DNA from: Naumovozyma dairenensis CBS 421 | Lineage: Eukaryota > Ascomycota > Saccharomycetes > Saccharomycetales > Saccharomycetaceae | NCBI RefSeq assembly: GCF_000227115.2 | Contig: NC_016483.1 | Location: forward strand, 868,001-932,000 | DNA: 64,000 bases | Direction of reading: 5' to 3' | Notes under the pieces: generated by a model | Told to the model about the DNA's origin: nothing | What the model saw: only the letters and a program-made list of their open reading frames with translations | Databases searched by the model: none | In this document: piece after piece, positions 32,103 to 41,547 of the stretch | Numbering within the stretch: position 1 is the stretch's first letter | Layout: every line of letters starts with the position of its first letter | Made by a program: the position numbers and the translations under genes

Positions 32103-32684
32103 TTTTGCTGTATTTGTTGTGTGGTTTTGCTTTATTCTTTGAGATATGCTACTGTTACTAGTACAAAATTTCAATGAATTTTCAATAATATTAGATACTA
32201 ATTAAGCTCACATTGAACTTTCCATTAGTAGTATTTTCCACATTTTCCCGTAAACGTGCACCAAGGTCCAACAACGCGACAATTTTTTAGATTGGGAAGA
32301 CGCACTTATTTTTTTGAAACTAAACAAGCTCAGTGTGGTGTAAGGAACATATAATGGTGGTACGGGTGTTGGGAATGTAAAGTCACATATATTTAGGGCT
32401 GTGGTTTTTTTCTCGTTTGGGGGTTCTTTTTCCCAATTTATTTAGGGTTCTTTTTCTTAGGGTGGAGTAGGGTACAAAGTACAACTGTCTTGTATTTATT
32501 GTGTTTACAATTCAAGTTTCTGCGTATTATATAATTCCAGAATAATCATATAAGCTACTGACTATTTGGCAAAAAGAACTTGTTAGAACACGAAGAAGAA
32601 CAGTTGCTTGACATAACTGGATCAACTAAATATCTCCTTCAATCTAAATCAATTGCCCCTGACGTTATTTCGAGCTTCCTCTAA
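32103..32684. other. Divergent promoter region RPL23A/CDC27
   Basis: No gene is seen. It holds a Rap1-like site and T-rich tracts (32405-32460), the usual layout of a ribosomal-protein promoter. CDC27 is brought here by the inversion described in the findings. Confidence 0.55.
32359..32369 (-). promoter_or_regulatory. Rap1-like site for RPL23A
   Basis: The minus strand reads ACACCCGTACC, close to the ACACCCRYACAY Rap1 consensus. It lies about 260 bases upstream of the RPL23A ATG, the usual distance in ribosomal-protein genes. Confidence 0.6.
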
Positions 32685-35036
32685 ATGCTGTTTCAACCAG
32701 AACTCGGAGCTGTACCACGACCAAATATTTCAAGCACTAATGATCCCACGGTTAATACAGACGAAACTGGGCCCTCATCAACGTGGAAGAAACCGTCAGT
32801 TTCATTCCTAAATGGTGATACATTTATCCCGTCGTCTGCAGTTTTGTTTTTATCTGAAACATCCATGTTAAAGTTAGAAGAAGTTATTGAACACGCTATT
32901 GAACAGTTAAACTATGATACAGCTGAATTTTATGCAGAATTATTGTTCGCTCAATGTTCAAATTTGGAAAACTCGAATATTCATAAGATTAAATCCATAT
33001 ATCTTTATACGTTGGCTCTTTTCCTTAATCAGAATTATCATACAAGTATGCATGTCTCAAAAGATTATAAGCATTCAGATATCGGTATTGCGTATCTATA
33101 TGGGAAATGTGCTTTAAAGCTTTCTCGAAAGATTAAGGAAGCCATTGATTCTCTAGTAAGATTAAAAGGGGTCTTTAATGGTAATAGCAACGCGGAAAAT
33201 GTACAATTATTTCCATTGATCCATTTCCCGAATGTAGCAACTATAGATTGCCTAATAGCAAAATTGTATTCTAAACTAGATAGGAAGCATGAAAGCTCAC
33301 TTTTCCATTCAGGTGCATTGAATCAAGATCCATACCTATGGGAATCATACACTGAATTATGTAAGATGAAAGTATCCATTGATATCAAAGCATTATTCAT
33401 GGGAACAAGCCAAAAGAGTTCAAATTTGAGACCGAAAAAATCAAATCGAATAGTTAAATCTACAGTATCATCGTCGTCCTCGACATCGTCACTTTCTTTG
33501 TCATTATTACATAAAGGATCCAATAATATTCCCACTGTAGAAGTAACGCCATTTAACATATCGGCACCTTGGTATAATGAAGTTCCCGAATCATCCATCA
33601 ACAATCTGAACAGAAACTTGAATATATCAAGAATATCACCAGCAAGACATGGAAAGGTAAACGATCCAAAGAATATCGCCGATGGATGGCCAACGATATC
33701 GAGGAACGCTAATAATCTCAATAATAATAACAATAATATCAATAATGAGAGTTCGCCGGGAACTCAGAGAGGATCTAGTATTTTTTCTGCAAAACAACCT
33801 ACTTCACCTTCCGTTAAACAACCTACTATAAGTTCCCTTGCTAAAATAAATTCCAATAGAAACAGACTTTTGACAACACCACCATCCAAGTTGAATTCTA
33901 ACCATGATCAAAGGGCAAGATATAAGACACTAAAAAACATCAGTTATAATACAAGCTCAAATAATGCCAATATGAGCTCTACCATCAGAAAAAAATTACT
34001 TCTTGAATCAGATAATCCGAACGGTAATATGTTTGACGCACAAAATGATGAACCATTAAATAATCTACTTTATTCCTTTGCACTTATATTGAAGACATCA
34101 TCACAATATAACTCTTACAAAGCCATTAGATTAATTAATTCTTTATTACCCACTCATATACGGGATGAAATGCCATGGTGTCAATCACAATTAGGTATGT
34201 TACATTTCGAAATTGTCAATTATGAGATGTCATTGAAATATTTTGAAAAATTAAGGAAATTACAACCGACTAGATTAAAAGATTTAGAAACTTACTCTAC
34301 GTTATTATGGCATTTACATGATAAGATAAAACTAACTGTTCTATCAAATGAATTATTAAAGGAATTTAAAAATGAACCTCAAACTTGGTGTTGTTTGGGT
34401 AATCTTTTCTCATTACAAAAAGATCATAAAGAAGCTATAAAGGCTTTTGAAAAAGTTACAAAACTAGATCCTACGTTCACATATGGTTACACTTTGCAAG
34501 CACATGAATATTTATCAGATGATTCATTTGATTTGGCAAAGAATTATTTCAGGAAAGCAGTATCTACTGACTCACAACATTATAATGCATATTATGGTAT
34601 CGGTATGTGTTCTATGAAATTAGGTGAATTTGAACATGCTTTACTTTATTTTGAAAAGGCAAGATCAATTAATCCAAGTAACGTAATTTTGATTTGTTGT
34701 TGTGGTGTGGCGTTTGAAAAGTTATCATATCCAGAGAAAGCTTTGTCTTATTATGAATTAGCTTGTCAGGTACAACCATCTTCATCTTTGGCTAAATTTA
34801 AAAGAGCTCATCTTTTATATTCGATGGCTAATTATCCATTGGCATTGGAATGTTTTGAAGAGTTGACAAAATTGGCACCCGAAGAGGCAACTGTACATTT
34901 CATTTTGGGTCAATTATATAATATAATGGGTAGGAAAAAAGATGCTGTTAAAGAATATACTATTGCGATGAATTTGGATCCAAAGGGAAATCAAGTGATT
35001 TTGGAAGCATTAGAAAAATGTCATGAACAGGAATAG
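32685..35036 (+). CDS. CDC27: Cdc27/APC3, TPR subunit of the anaphase-promoting complex
   Basis: This is a scaffold subunit of the APC/C ubiquitin ligase that binds the IR tail of activators and Doc1. The 783 residues compare with 758 in S. cerevisiae. An N-terminal TPR block (about 60-245: QLNYDTAEFYAELLFAQCS, LNQNYHTSM, GIAYLYGKCALKLS) is followed by a Ser/Asn-rich loop (about 250-450) that retains the QPTISSLAK and LLTTPPSKLN elements. The C-terminal TPR superhelix (about 465-775) includes PQTWCCLGNLFSLQKDHKEAI and HYNAYYGIGMCSMKLG, ending DPKGNQVI...KCHEQE as in S. cerevisiae. It is on the opposite strand to that expected from S. cerevisiae synteny. Confidence 0.96.
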   Translation: MLFQPELGAVPRPNISSTNDPTVNTDETGPSSTWKKPSVSFLNGDTFIPSSAVLFLSETSMLKLEEVIEHAIEQLNYDTAEFYAELLFAQCSNLENSNIHKIKSIYLYTLALFLNQNYHTSMHVSKDYKHSDIGIAYLYGKCALKLSRKIKEAIDSLVRLKGVFNGNSNAENVQLFPLIHFPNVATIDCLIAKLYSKLDRKHESSLFHSGALNQDPYLWESYTELCKMKVSIDIKALFMGTSQKSSNLRPKKSNRIVKSTVSSSSSTSSLSLSLLHKGSNNIPTVEVTPFNISAPWYNEVPESSINNLNRNLNISRISPARHGKVNDPKNIADGWPTISRNANNLNNNNNNINNESSPGTQRGSSIFSAKQPTSPSVKQPTISSLAKINSNRNRLLTTPPSKLNSNHDQRARYKTLKNISYNTSSNNANMSSTIRKKLLLESDNPNGNMFDAQNDEPLNNLLYSFALILKTSSQYNSYKAIRLINSLLPTHIRDEMPWCQSQLGMLHFEIVNYEMSLKYFEKLRKLQPTRLKDLETYSTLLWHLHDKIKLTVLSNELLKEFKNEPQTWCCLGNLFSLQKDHKEAIKAFEKVTKLDPTFTYGYTLQAHEYLSDDSFDLAKNYFRKAVSTDSQHYNAYYGIGMCSMKLGEFEHALLYFEKARSINPSNVILICCCGVAFEKLSYPEKALSYYELACQVQPSSSLAKFKRAHLLYSMANYPLALECFEELTKLAPEEATVHFILGQLYNIMGRKKDAVKEYTIAMNLDPKGNQVILEALEKCHEQE

Positions 35037-35301
35037 ACAAAATACTATGTGTATGTTAACATTATATGTAATAGCATATGTAAATCGGTTTTTAGACACT
35101 CAAAATAAGGAAAGGAGAAAAAGAAATTTTGGTATCATTTTAGATAAAAACTGTAATTGTAACCAAAGTCACATAATTAATTAATTAATTATTATTATAT
35201 GTACGTATTCTTAAAAAAATTAAATCGTCAAGCGGAGTATTAATGACAAAATTATATCACAAAGTAACAGGTTTAGAATATTCACTAATCATCATTATTT
35301 A

Positions 35302-38220
35302 TTATATTATTCGAGATTGTTCGGTAGCTATTAATTCTTTCGGAGTAGGAGGGGAATCCCATGACATATTATCTTCATCTTCTTCATTTAATTCTCTATT
35401 CCTTTCGCATTCCAAAGTAATTTCTCTAGCTTCTTTCAACATTCTTTTTGCTTCATTTAATGAAACAGTCGGTATAGAAACAGAAGTGATTACAGGGACA
35501 TCTGTATCGATATCTATAGTTGCCTTAATCAAAGCAGCAAGCCAGGATCTCATATCATCTTTGGAATTTACAGCAAAGTAATGAATTCTTGGTTGTGTAA
35601 ACGTCAATCCTTTTTTGGAGCCTGGTTGCGGTGGAATCAATTTGAAACAATATTTCCCACTAGGTTTCAATAAAGATATGGATTCATTATTTAAGGGTAT
35701 TACTTGATGAGACGTTATATCAATAAGACCACGTTCCATTGTATCATTATAATCATAAAAATAGGAAAGTCTTGTGCCGTGTAATGTGAAGAATCTTTTT
35801 TTCCATATGGCTAATTTATTACTACTTTTCTTATACATCCATCCAGAACAATTGGAAGTTATTATGGAATCTTCTACTTTTATTGTACGACGACCTTCTT
35901 GGAATGCTGAAGTTTGTTGTTTACCTTTCAGTTTCGAATTATTATGGTTTGATTTATTTATCCTATTAGTGGCATCACTTGTTGAACGAAGATGATTTGG
36001 GGACGTTAAAGTGGTAGAAGAATCTTTTGATGGAGATGGTAAGATATTATTTGAACTTAAAGATCTGACGTTTTTATTGCTTGGCTGTTGCCTTTGTTTT
36101 GTTGGTGAAGTAATCAAAGAACTATTCCTTTGATGTAATGGGGTCGGAGTTCTTAATGAATTGAGATTGTTACTATTTTGACGAGCTGATGTTACTGTAG
36201 TTGAAGATGATGTCTTTCGTTCATCAACGTTGACTGTTTTATCATGGTCAAACGAAGTGAAAAATGATAACAAAGAAGAATTCCTTTTGTGTTGTGGTTG
36301 TTGCCTTCTTTCGTTATTATTTCGATCTTTAGGGGTCGTTGAAGAAGAAGATATGTTTCTCGAGTAAGATACTTCTAAATTGGAAATTGATCTTGTATGG
36401 TGAGGACGACGATTATCATTACTACTACTATTGTTGTTGTTGGTATATTGTAGATTTGTTACGTTTGAATAAGGTGATTTTGGAAATGAATATGAATTAG
36501 TGGCTGCTGCGGTTGAAGTAGATCTAGAATGATGACTATGATGATGACGAGTTCTTGTATTTGAGCTTGAACTTTGGCGAAGATAATATGGCTGATGACT
36601 ATAATGAATCGGAGAAGATGTATAAATTGTAGACGCTGGCCTTTGTGGTAGTTCAATTTCGTTATTCTCAAAAGTTGTAGTAGTTTTTATGTTCATTGGG
36701 CCTGGGGACAAAGTTGATATTCTATTAAACAATTCAATGAAGGATCCACCTGATTGATTCTTTTTATGACCAGTATAAACTACTGAGTTTCTTTTCAAAG
36801 ATGAAGATGTGACTGTTGAGGAAGTTTTCCTATGATGTTTATTTGTACTTGTATTTGTGTTCGTGTTTGAGTTAGGAATAGTGCCCTTGCTATTTATAAC
36901 AGCAGAATCAGAAATTGGAGTAATTTCGGTTAATATGGAGGTTGCAGTCATATCTACTGTATTTGATGATGATAAAGTCGAATTTGTACAAAGATTTTTA
37001 TTGCTAATCATATTATTGTTATCGTTTAATTCGATTGATTGTGGGAAGATGAAATCAGTGTTATTATTTGCTAAGGGTAATGATGACGAATAAAGATCAA
37101 TTGAGCTATGTCTAAATTTATTGGAGTTGTTATTTTTTGGAGATTGTTTCAATTGAATTGGACTTGGATAGGATGGTGGCTTGGGGGCTTTACCAGGAGA
37201 TTCAAATGCACCTTCAGCTACGAAATTTTTCGATATCATTGGTAGTGAATCATAACTGTACGTATCAAGGATGCCTGATTTCTTTCTATCAATTCCTTTA
37301 ATAAAGTTATTATTATCACTTTGTAATCTTCTTGGTGATCTTGAATATGGTGAAGAGGAGGTTGTGATTATGTCATTACTTGAGATTTTTTCCTTGTATG
37401 TTGTTGTTTTCTTATTTCCGATGACGATAATGGTGAAGCTGAGGTTAATTGGTTTTTTGTCGAAAGTGGTGGAAGTAATTGTGAATTTGGTTATTTTCAT
37501 CTTACAGTATGTGTTTTGATAAAAATTCTTAATGTATTGAATTTCCTTAAATATTTCGAATCTTGAACCAAATGAATTGATATCTAATTCCTTTAAATGA
37601 TTTAATTCTAATTGTAGTAAGATTTTACCTGATATTTTATGCTTTCCGAAATTTTGGATTAATTTTGGATCGAAACCTAATTTTAAGAAATATTCCATTA
37701 CATGATGTGGAGACCAATTCAATACATTCATAAGATCCATATCTACATTGTTATGAGTACTCCTATTAATTAAAGTTGTGTTCTCGTTTAAAGATGGGGC
37801 CGAATGATTTGAGAATTGAGCATCGTTCATTGAATACCTTCCATTATTATTGAAGATAATATTCAAGCCTGGAGTATTTGCATTTGTGTTAATAGTGGTT
37901 GTAAAGTCATTGTTATTACTGATATCTAGGAATGAATCCATTTGTAACTCTCTCAATGCCTTATCTATATCGTTCATAGTATTATCAATAGTATTATTTG
38001 CATTCTCATGAACATTTCGTTGATTGTTAGCAATATAAGGTTTTGTAAATTGAACAGGAAACAAACCTTTCTCTTTTGTTTTCAAATTCTCACCTAGGTA
38101 CCATCCATCATTATATTTCCCATCATCCGTGATTACTTTAATTTTATCGCCAATTTTCAAATCCAATTCATCTTCCATTTGTTTCAGATACTTATTTTGC
38201 ACTAAAAGTATCTGGGACAT
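35302..38220 (-). CDS. BOI1: Boi1/Boi2-type polarity protein (SH3-SAM-PH)
   Basis: This is a polarity and exocytosis scaffold at the bud cortex that binds Bem1, Cdc42 and phospholipids. I place the start at 38220 (972 residues), where homology begins (MSQILLVQNKYLKQMEDELDL). The frame stays open to a Met 50 codons upstream (38370), but those residues do not match the family. The SH3 domain is at about 1-63, SAM at about 168-235 (LNWSPHHVMEYFLKLGF...), then a Pro-rich Bem1-binding segment ESPGKAPKPPSYPSPIQ, and a C-terminal PH domain at about 785-905 (SGWMYKKSSNKLAIWKKRFFTLHG...RSWLAALIKATIDI). The middle is Ser/Asn/Thr-rich. Position beside CDC27 and the YBL086C homologue supports BOI1 rather than BOI2. 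Confidence 0.93.
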   Translation of the reverse strand: MSQILLVQNKYLKQMEDELDLKIGDKIKVITDDGKYNDGWYLGENLKTKEKGLFPVQFTKPYIANNQRNVHENANNTIDNTMNDIDKALRELQMDSFLDISNNNDFTTTINTNANTPGLNIIFNNNGRYSMNDAQFSNHSAPSLNENTTLINRSTHNNVDMDLMNVLNWSPHHVMEYFLKLGFDPKLIQNFGKHKISGKILLQLELNHLKELDINSFGSRFEIFKEIQYIKNFYQNTYCKMKITKFTITSTTFDKKPINLSFTIIVIGNKKTTTYKEKISSNDIITTSSSPYSRSPRRLQSDNNNFIKGIDRKKSGILDTYSYDSLPMISKNFVAEGAFESPGKAPKPPSYPSPIQLKQSPKNNNSNKFRHSSIDLYSSSLPLANNNTDFIFPQSIELNDNNNMISNKNLCTNSTLSSSNTVDMTATSILTEITPISDSAVINSKGTIPNSNTNTNTSTNKHHRKTSSTVTSSSLKRNSVVYTGHKKNQSGGSFIELFNRISTLSPGPMNIKTTTTFENNEIELPQRPASTIYTSSPIHYSHQPYYLRQSSSSNTRTRHHHSHHSRSTSTAAATNSYSFPKSPYSNVTNLQYTNNNNSSSNDNRRPHHTRSISNLEVSYSRNISSSSTTPKDRNNNERRQQPQHKRNSSLLSFFTSFDHDKTVNVDERKTSSSTTVTSARQNSNNLNSLRTPTPLHQRNSSLITSPTKQRQQPSNKNVRSLSSNNILPSPSKDSSTTLTSPNHLRSTSDATNRINKSNHNNSKLKGKQQTSAFQEGRRTIKVEDSIITSNCSGWMYKKSSNKLAIWKKRFFTLHGTRLSYFYDYNDTMERGLIDITSHQVIPLNNESISLLKPSGKYCFKLIPPQPGSKKGLTFTQPRIHYFAVNSKDDMRSWLAALIKATIDIDTDVPVITSVSIPTVSLNEAKRMLKEAREITLECERNRELNEEDEDNMSWDSPPTPKELIATEQSRII

Positions 38221-38661
38221 TGTTTCTTCCCTTTTTAGCGTTTTATAGAATGCTATTTGATATAAGCACGCTTCCTTTGTGTTCAACTGTTGTTTGCCGT
38301 TTATTTTTAGCAACCCAGGTCCTGTAGTGGGGAGGGGATTATACGACGGACAGTGAAGAATGTATAGCAATAAAAAATGGAAGAGAGATGATACTCAAGT
38401 ACGAATTGACCAGATTAAGTATTGTTTTATTATTACAATGTGTTCTGAATGGAAGCCATATGTGTCTATGTAATGTAAATTTACTTGTTAGACGCCGTTT
38501 AGACACACTTTCAAAGCTTAAAAATAAGGTGTTTCGAGAAGAGTAAAATATCTATCATTATCAAAAAGTCAATTAAACTTCCAAATTCGCCTTTTCGCGT
38601 ATAGAAATTATTTGCACGTGAAAGGAGGAATAGAAAATAAAATATGGAAGTGCAGGTATTT

Positions 38662-38684
38662 CATCCGTAGATATTCTACGGATG
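38662..38684. promoter_or_regulatory. Dyad with CCG-N11-CGG (zinc-cluster-like site)
   Basis: The arms CATCCGTAGA and TCTACGGATG are perfectly complementary around a three-base centre. CCG and CGG triplets 11 bases apart are what an everted Zn2Cys6 dimer site would look like. No specific factor is recognised. Confidence 0.4.
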
Positions 38685-38723
38685 GCTGTAGGCCCTATAT
38701 TCAAAAAACTAATTTTGTAAAAG

Positions 38724-38750
38724 TATGCCCTACTTTTACCTTAGGGCATA
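38724..38750. repeat. Inverted repeat TATGCCCT/AGGGCATA
   Basis: Eight-base arms are separated by 11 bases. It lies about 40 bases from the preceding dyad. Confidence 0.6.
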
Positions 38751-38768
38751 TATCTTCCCCCCAGTGAT

Positions 38769-38778
38769 TTACCCGTAA
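38769..38778 (+). promoter_or_regulatory. Reb1-type site
   Basis: TTACCCGTAA matches the Reb1 consensus (TTACCCG). It lies 234 bases before the YBL086C-like start, in a divergent promoter, a common place for this nucleosome-clearing factor. Confidence 0.5.
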
Positions 38779-39012
38779 CTGTACCGGTGGATCGTTTCCC
38801 CTTATCTACAATGAAAGAAAGTTATAGACTACATACGCGACTTAGAAAGAGATATCTTCTTGCAATAGTATGCGAAAGAAGATCTCAGAACTCATTGAAA
38901 AATGTTAATCAGTAATCCATTAGTAGTGGAAAGAAAACCTATCCAGCATATGAGATTGCTATAAAGATAAACCCAATATCTTAATATATTAAACAATATA
39001 CCAAGTACGAAT

Positions 39013-40737
39013 ATGGCAGCTTTCAGTAATAAGAACAAAGAAAGAAGACCTAAATTTTTACTTTTCCTAAAAATTAATGAATTAGTTAATATCCCACAAT
39101 CATCTGGTTATTGTTATGTTAAATGGCATTTAAAAGATGGTACAGGTATCTCACCTCATCCAAAGATATCTTCCACCACCAACGATAGTATTAATATTTC
39201 CAAAAGGGACAGTAACGCCACGATACCGAATGGAGTTTCATCATCTTCATCTGGTTCAGCAAATAAAACGACGAACGATATTGATAAGATTGCAATGAAT
39301 CAAAGTCATGGCACCACGCCGAAAGTATTAGTGAAACATCATAAGGTTCAATGGAATTTTGCATTAAGTAAACCATTACAAATTAAATTACAAGTAGATA
39401 AATCAAGAAATTTACAAAATAAATATATGAAATTTGATGTATTTTTCGAATTCTTAGATTCCAACTCGTCATCTTATTGTACATCTCCTATTAAATGTCG
39501 TACCAGTACAGACACTAATAAGGGTACAGGTGACGATGAGGAAGATATGAAAAAGATTAAAAGGAAAACAAGTATATCATCTATGAAATCTACGGGATCA
39601 AATTCTTATTCTCAAAAGATATCAGGAAAGATCCTATTAGGATCCATAACTATTGATATAACTGAATATGTCAAACCAAATGAAATGGCGTTTACAAATA
39701 GATTTCTCTTACAAGATTCTAAGATAAATTCTATAATTAATGTATCATTACAATTGAAAATCTTTAGAGGTTCCTATAATGATTTTAATTGTAATAAATT
39801 TTTCACTAATGGGCAACTCTCAAATAATGCTCAAAATTATACGTCGCAAGGTGATACACTACAAAGTGACCGTGGTGGTGGTGGTGGTAGTGGTGGTATA
39901 ACTGATATCCTAGAGACAAATTCCAACCAATCTTCTTCAAATATTGGGAATACAAACACTGAGTCATCTACATCGTTCAACATGAGTAATGGGCGATTTA
40001 CTAATAATACTAATAATAGTAGTAGAAGCACAGGAGCATATACATCTTCAGCGACTACTACATCTTCATCATTTGATAATAATAAATATATCAAGTCCAC
40101 TATATCAAACTCTATGAAACCATTGATTGAAAAATTATATGAAAAGACGTTCCAATTATCATGGGACCCTCGGCCTAATGAATTTACACCGAAGGAATGT
40201 ATTAATGATATTTTGAATGGTGGGAATGGATGGGCTAAGAATGAGAAGGGGATTAATTTGATTGATTTACAAACTTTACAATTGAATGAGATGGAATTGG
40301 AAGATCCATCATCTTTGAATCATGGCGCGGGTGCGGGTGGGCATGAGGAAGAAGGGAGTAATTATTTCTCAAAAATGAGTAAAAAGGAGTTTTTAGAGAG
40401 GAAAAGGAGACAACTTGAAAGACAAAATAGTAAAAACAAGAGTAATGCTATGATTAATAATCATAGCAACAGCAATAATGGTAGTAATTGGACTCATTTA
40501 TCCCCTTCACAAAGGGAAAAATTAAGAGGAAATGATAATAGTAATAATAATCAAGCAGACAGTAATGTAACTAAGCATAGAAGTATGCTCTTGAATAAAA
40601 ATAGAAATGGATCATATGAAGATGTGGAGAGGGATGATGATAATGAAGATAGTGTATCTAGTAATGAAATACGGTTTGACGAGAATGATATTGTAAGAGA
40701 TGTTAAGAATTGGTCTGTAAACCAGATACGGTCGTGA
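39013..40737 (+). CDS. YBL086C homologue, N-terminal C2-like (NT-C2) protein
   Basis: The product is 574 residues; the S. cerevisiae counterpart YBL086C has 466 and no settled function. The first ~245 residues form an NT-C2-type beta-sandwich domain: RPKFLLFLKINELVNIPQSSGYCYVKWHLKDG, VKHHKVQWNFALSKPLQIKLQVDK, KYMKFDVFFEF, GKILLGSITIDITEYV. Low-complexity Asn/Ser/Gly insertions lie at about 55-95, 150-200 and 280-365. A further conserved part (about 370-425) contains FQLSWDPRPNEFTPKECINDILNGGNGW. The C-terminal quarter is charged and Asn-rich. Assignment rests on sequence and on the neighbours BOI1 and CDC27. Membrane or lipid binding is inference from the domain. Confidence 0.85.
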   Translation: MAAFSNKNKERRPKFLLFLKINELVNIPQSSGYCYVKWHLKDGTGISPHPKISSTTNDSINISKRDSNATIPNGVSSSSSGSANKTTNDIDKIAMNQSHGTTPKVLVKHHKVQWNFALSKPLQIKLQVDKSRNLQNKYMKFDVFFEFLDSNSSSYCTSPIKCRTSTDTNKGTGDDEEDMKKIKRKTSISSMKSTGSNSYSQKISGKILLGSITIDITEYVKPNEMAFTNRFLLQDSKINSIINVSLQLKIFRGSYNDFNCNKFFTNGQLSNNAQNYTSQGDTLQSDRGGGGGSGGITDILETNSNQSSSNIGNTNTESSTSFNMSNGRFTNNTNNSSRSTGAYTSSATTTSSSFDNNKYIKSTISNSMKPLIEKLYEKTFQLSWDPRPNEFTPKECINDILNGGNGWAKNEKGINLIDLQTLQLNEMELEDPSSLNHGAGAGGHEEEGSNYFSKMSKKEFLERKRRQLERQNSKNKSNAMINNHSNSNNGSNWTHLSPSQREKLRGNDNSNNNQADSNVTKHRSMLLNKNRNGSYEDVERDDDNEDSVSSNEIRFDENDIVRDVKNWSVNQIRS

Positions 40738-41547
40738 GTACGTATATACGTACTATATACCATATACTAATAGTAGTAGTATGTATTATAATACACGCTC
40801 TGCGCTCTGTAGTCATGTGGGAATCCGTGGAGCATCCACAGAAGATCGATCCGCGGAAGACAAGACAAGACAAACAAAATGAGCCATTGTTTTTTGTTGC
40901 CCGGATGTGACCGGGTAACCCCCAAATTTTCTTTTAAAGTTTTTTTTCCCCTTTTCTTTTTCCGTTGCGGTTTATTCCGTGCGGTATTAATCAAGAAAGC
41001 ACCATTTACTAATAGCACTTGAAGATGAATTCCATAAACAAACAGAAGAATCAATCCGTCGTGAGTAAGCTACTTCAGAACATATATATATACGTACAGT
41101 ATTATCCTATATAACTGTTATAGACAGTATAAGTGTCTAATTATTTAGAAACTTACCTATTCGAAGCATCGATCTTCTGTTCTCGTACGTACTTCATAAA
41201 ATTGTTGTGTGTGTGTTTGTTCGTCTAGAAAACTGGCCGAACCAAAAACAAAAACAATAACCATATTTTTTTGACGCGCCTCATCTCATCCGTCGTATCA
41301 TCCTTCACATCTTCAACAAGAACCATCCCATAAAAAGGAAAAGCAAGAACAACAAGGTATTACACTAATATCTGATCTTCTTCTATTCCACAGACACTCT
41401 ACAGTTATATTATTCCAAAAACCTCCTTCTTTTGAATACATATATAACAAAAAACAAACCCGTTTACATTAATATAACTCTCCTATCTTTTCTTCGCATT
41501 CGCTGTTTAGAAGAAAAAACAACAAGAACAAGAACAAGAAAACAAGT
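40738..41547. other. Intergenic region upstream of AUR1
   Basis: No gene is seen. It holds a Reb1-type site at 40911-40918 and A/AAC-rich sequence just before AUR1 (41510-41545), probably the leader. AUR1 is not at this place in S. cerevisiae. Confidence 0.5.
40911..40918 (-). promoter_or_regulatory. Reb1-type site
   Basis: CCGGGTAA on the plus strand is TTACCCGG on the minus strand, a Reb1 consensus match. It is 174 bases after the YBL086C-like stop and 630 before AUR1, so it could act as a promoter element or as a roadblock terminator. Confidence 0.4.

Larger units (their letters stand above)
38221..39012. other. Divergent promoter region BOI1/YBL086C-like
   Basis: About 790 bases hold a 23-base near-perfect dyad (38662-38684), a second inverted repeat (38724-38750) and a Reb1-type site (38769-38778) close together, which suggests a compact control region. 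No gene is seen. Confidence 0.55.

Noticed and set aside
31836..32177. 113-codon plus-strand frame over the RPL23A intron and exon 1
   Set aside because: It is antisense to the intron and first exon of RPL23A; the splice signals and exon 1 protein fit explain the region.
38221..38370. 50-codon N-terminal extension of BOI1
   Set aside because: In frame, but the extra residues do not resemble the family and the SH3 homology starts right after the Met at 38220.
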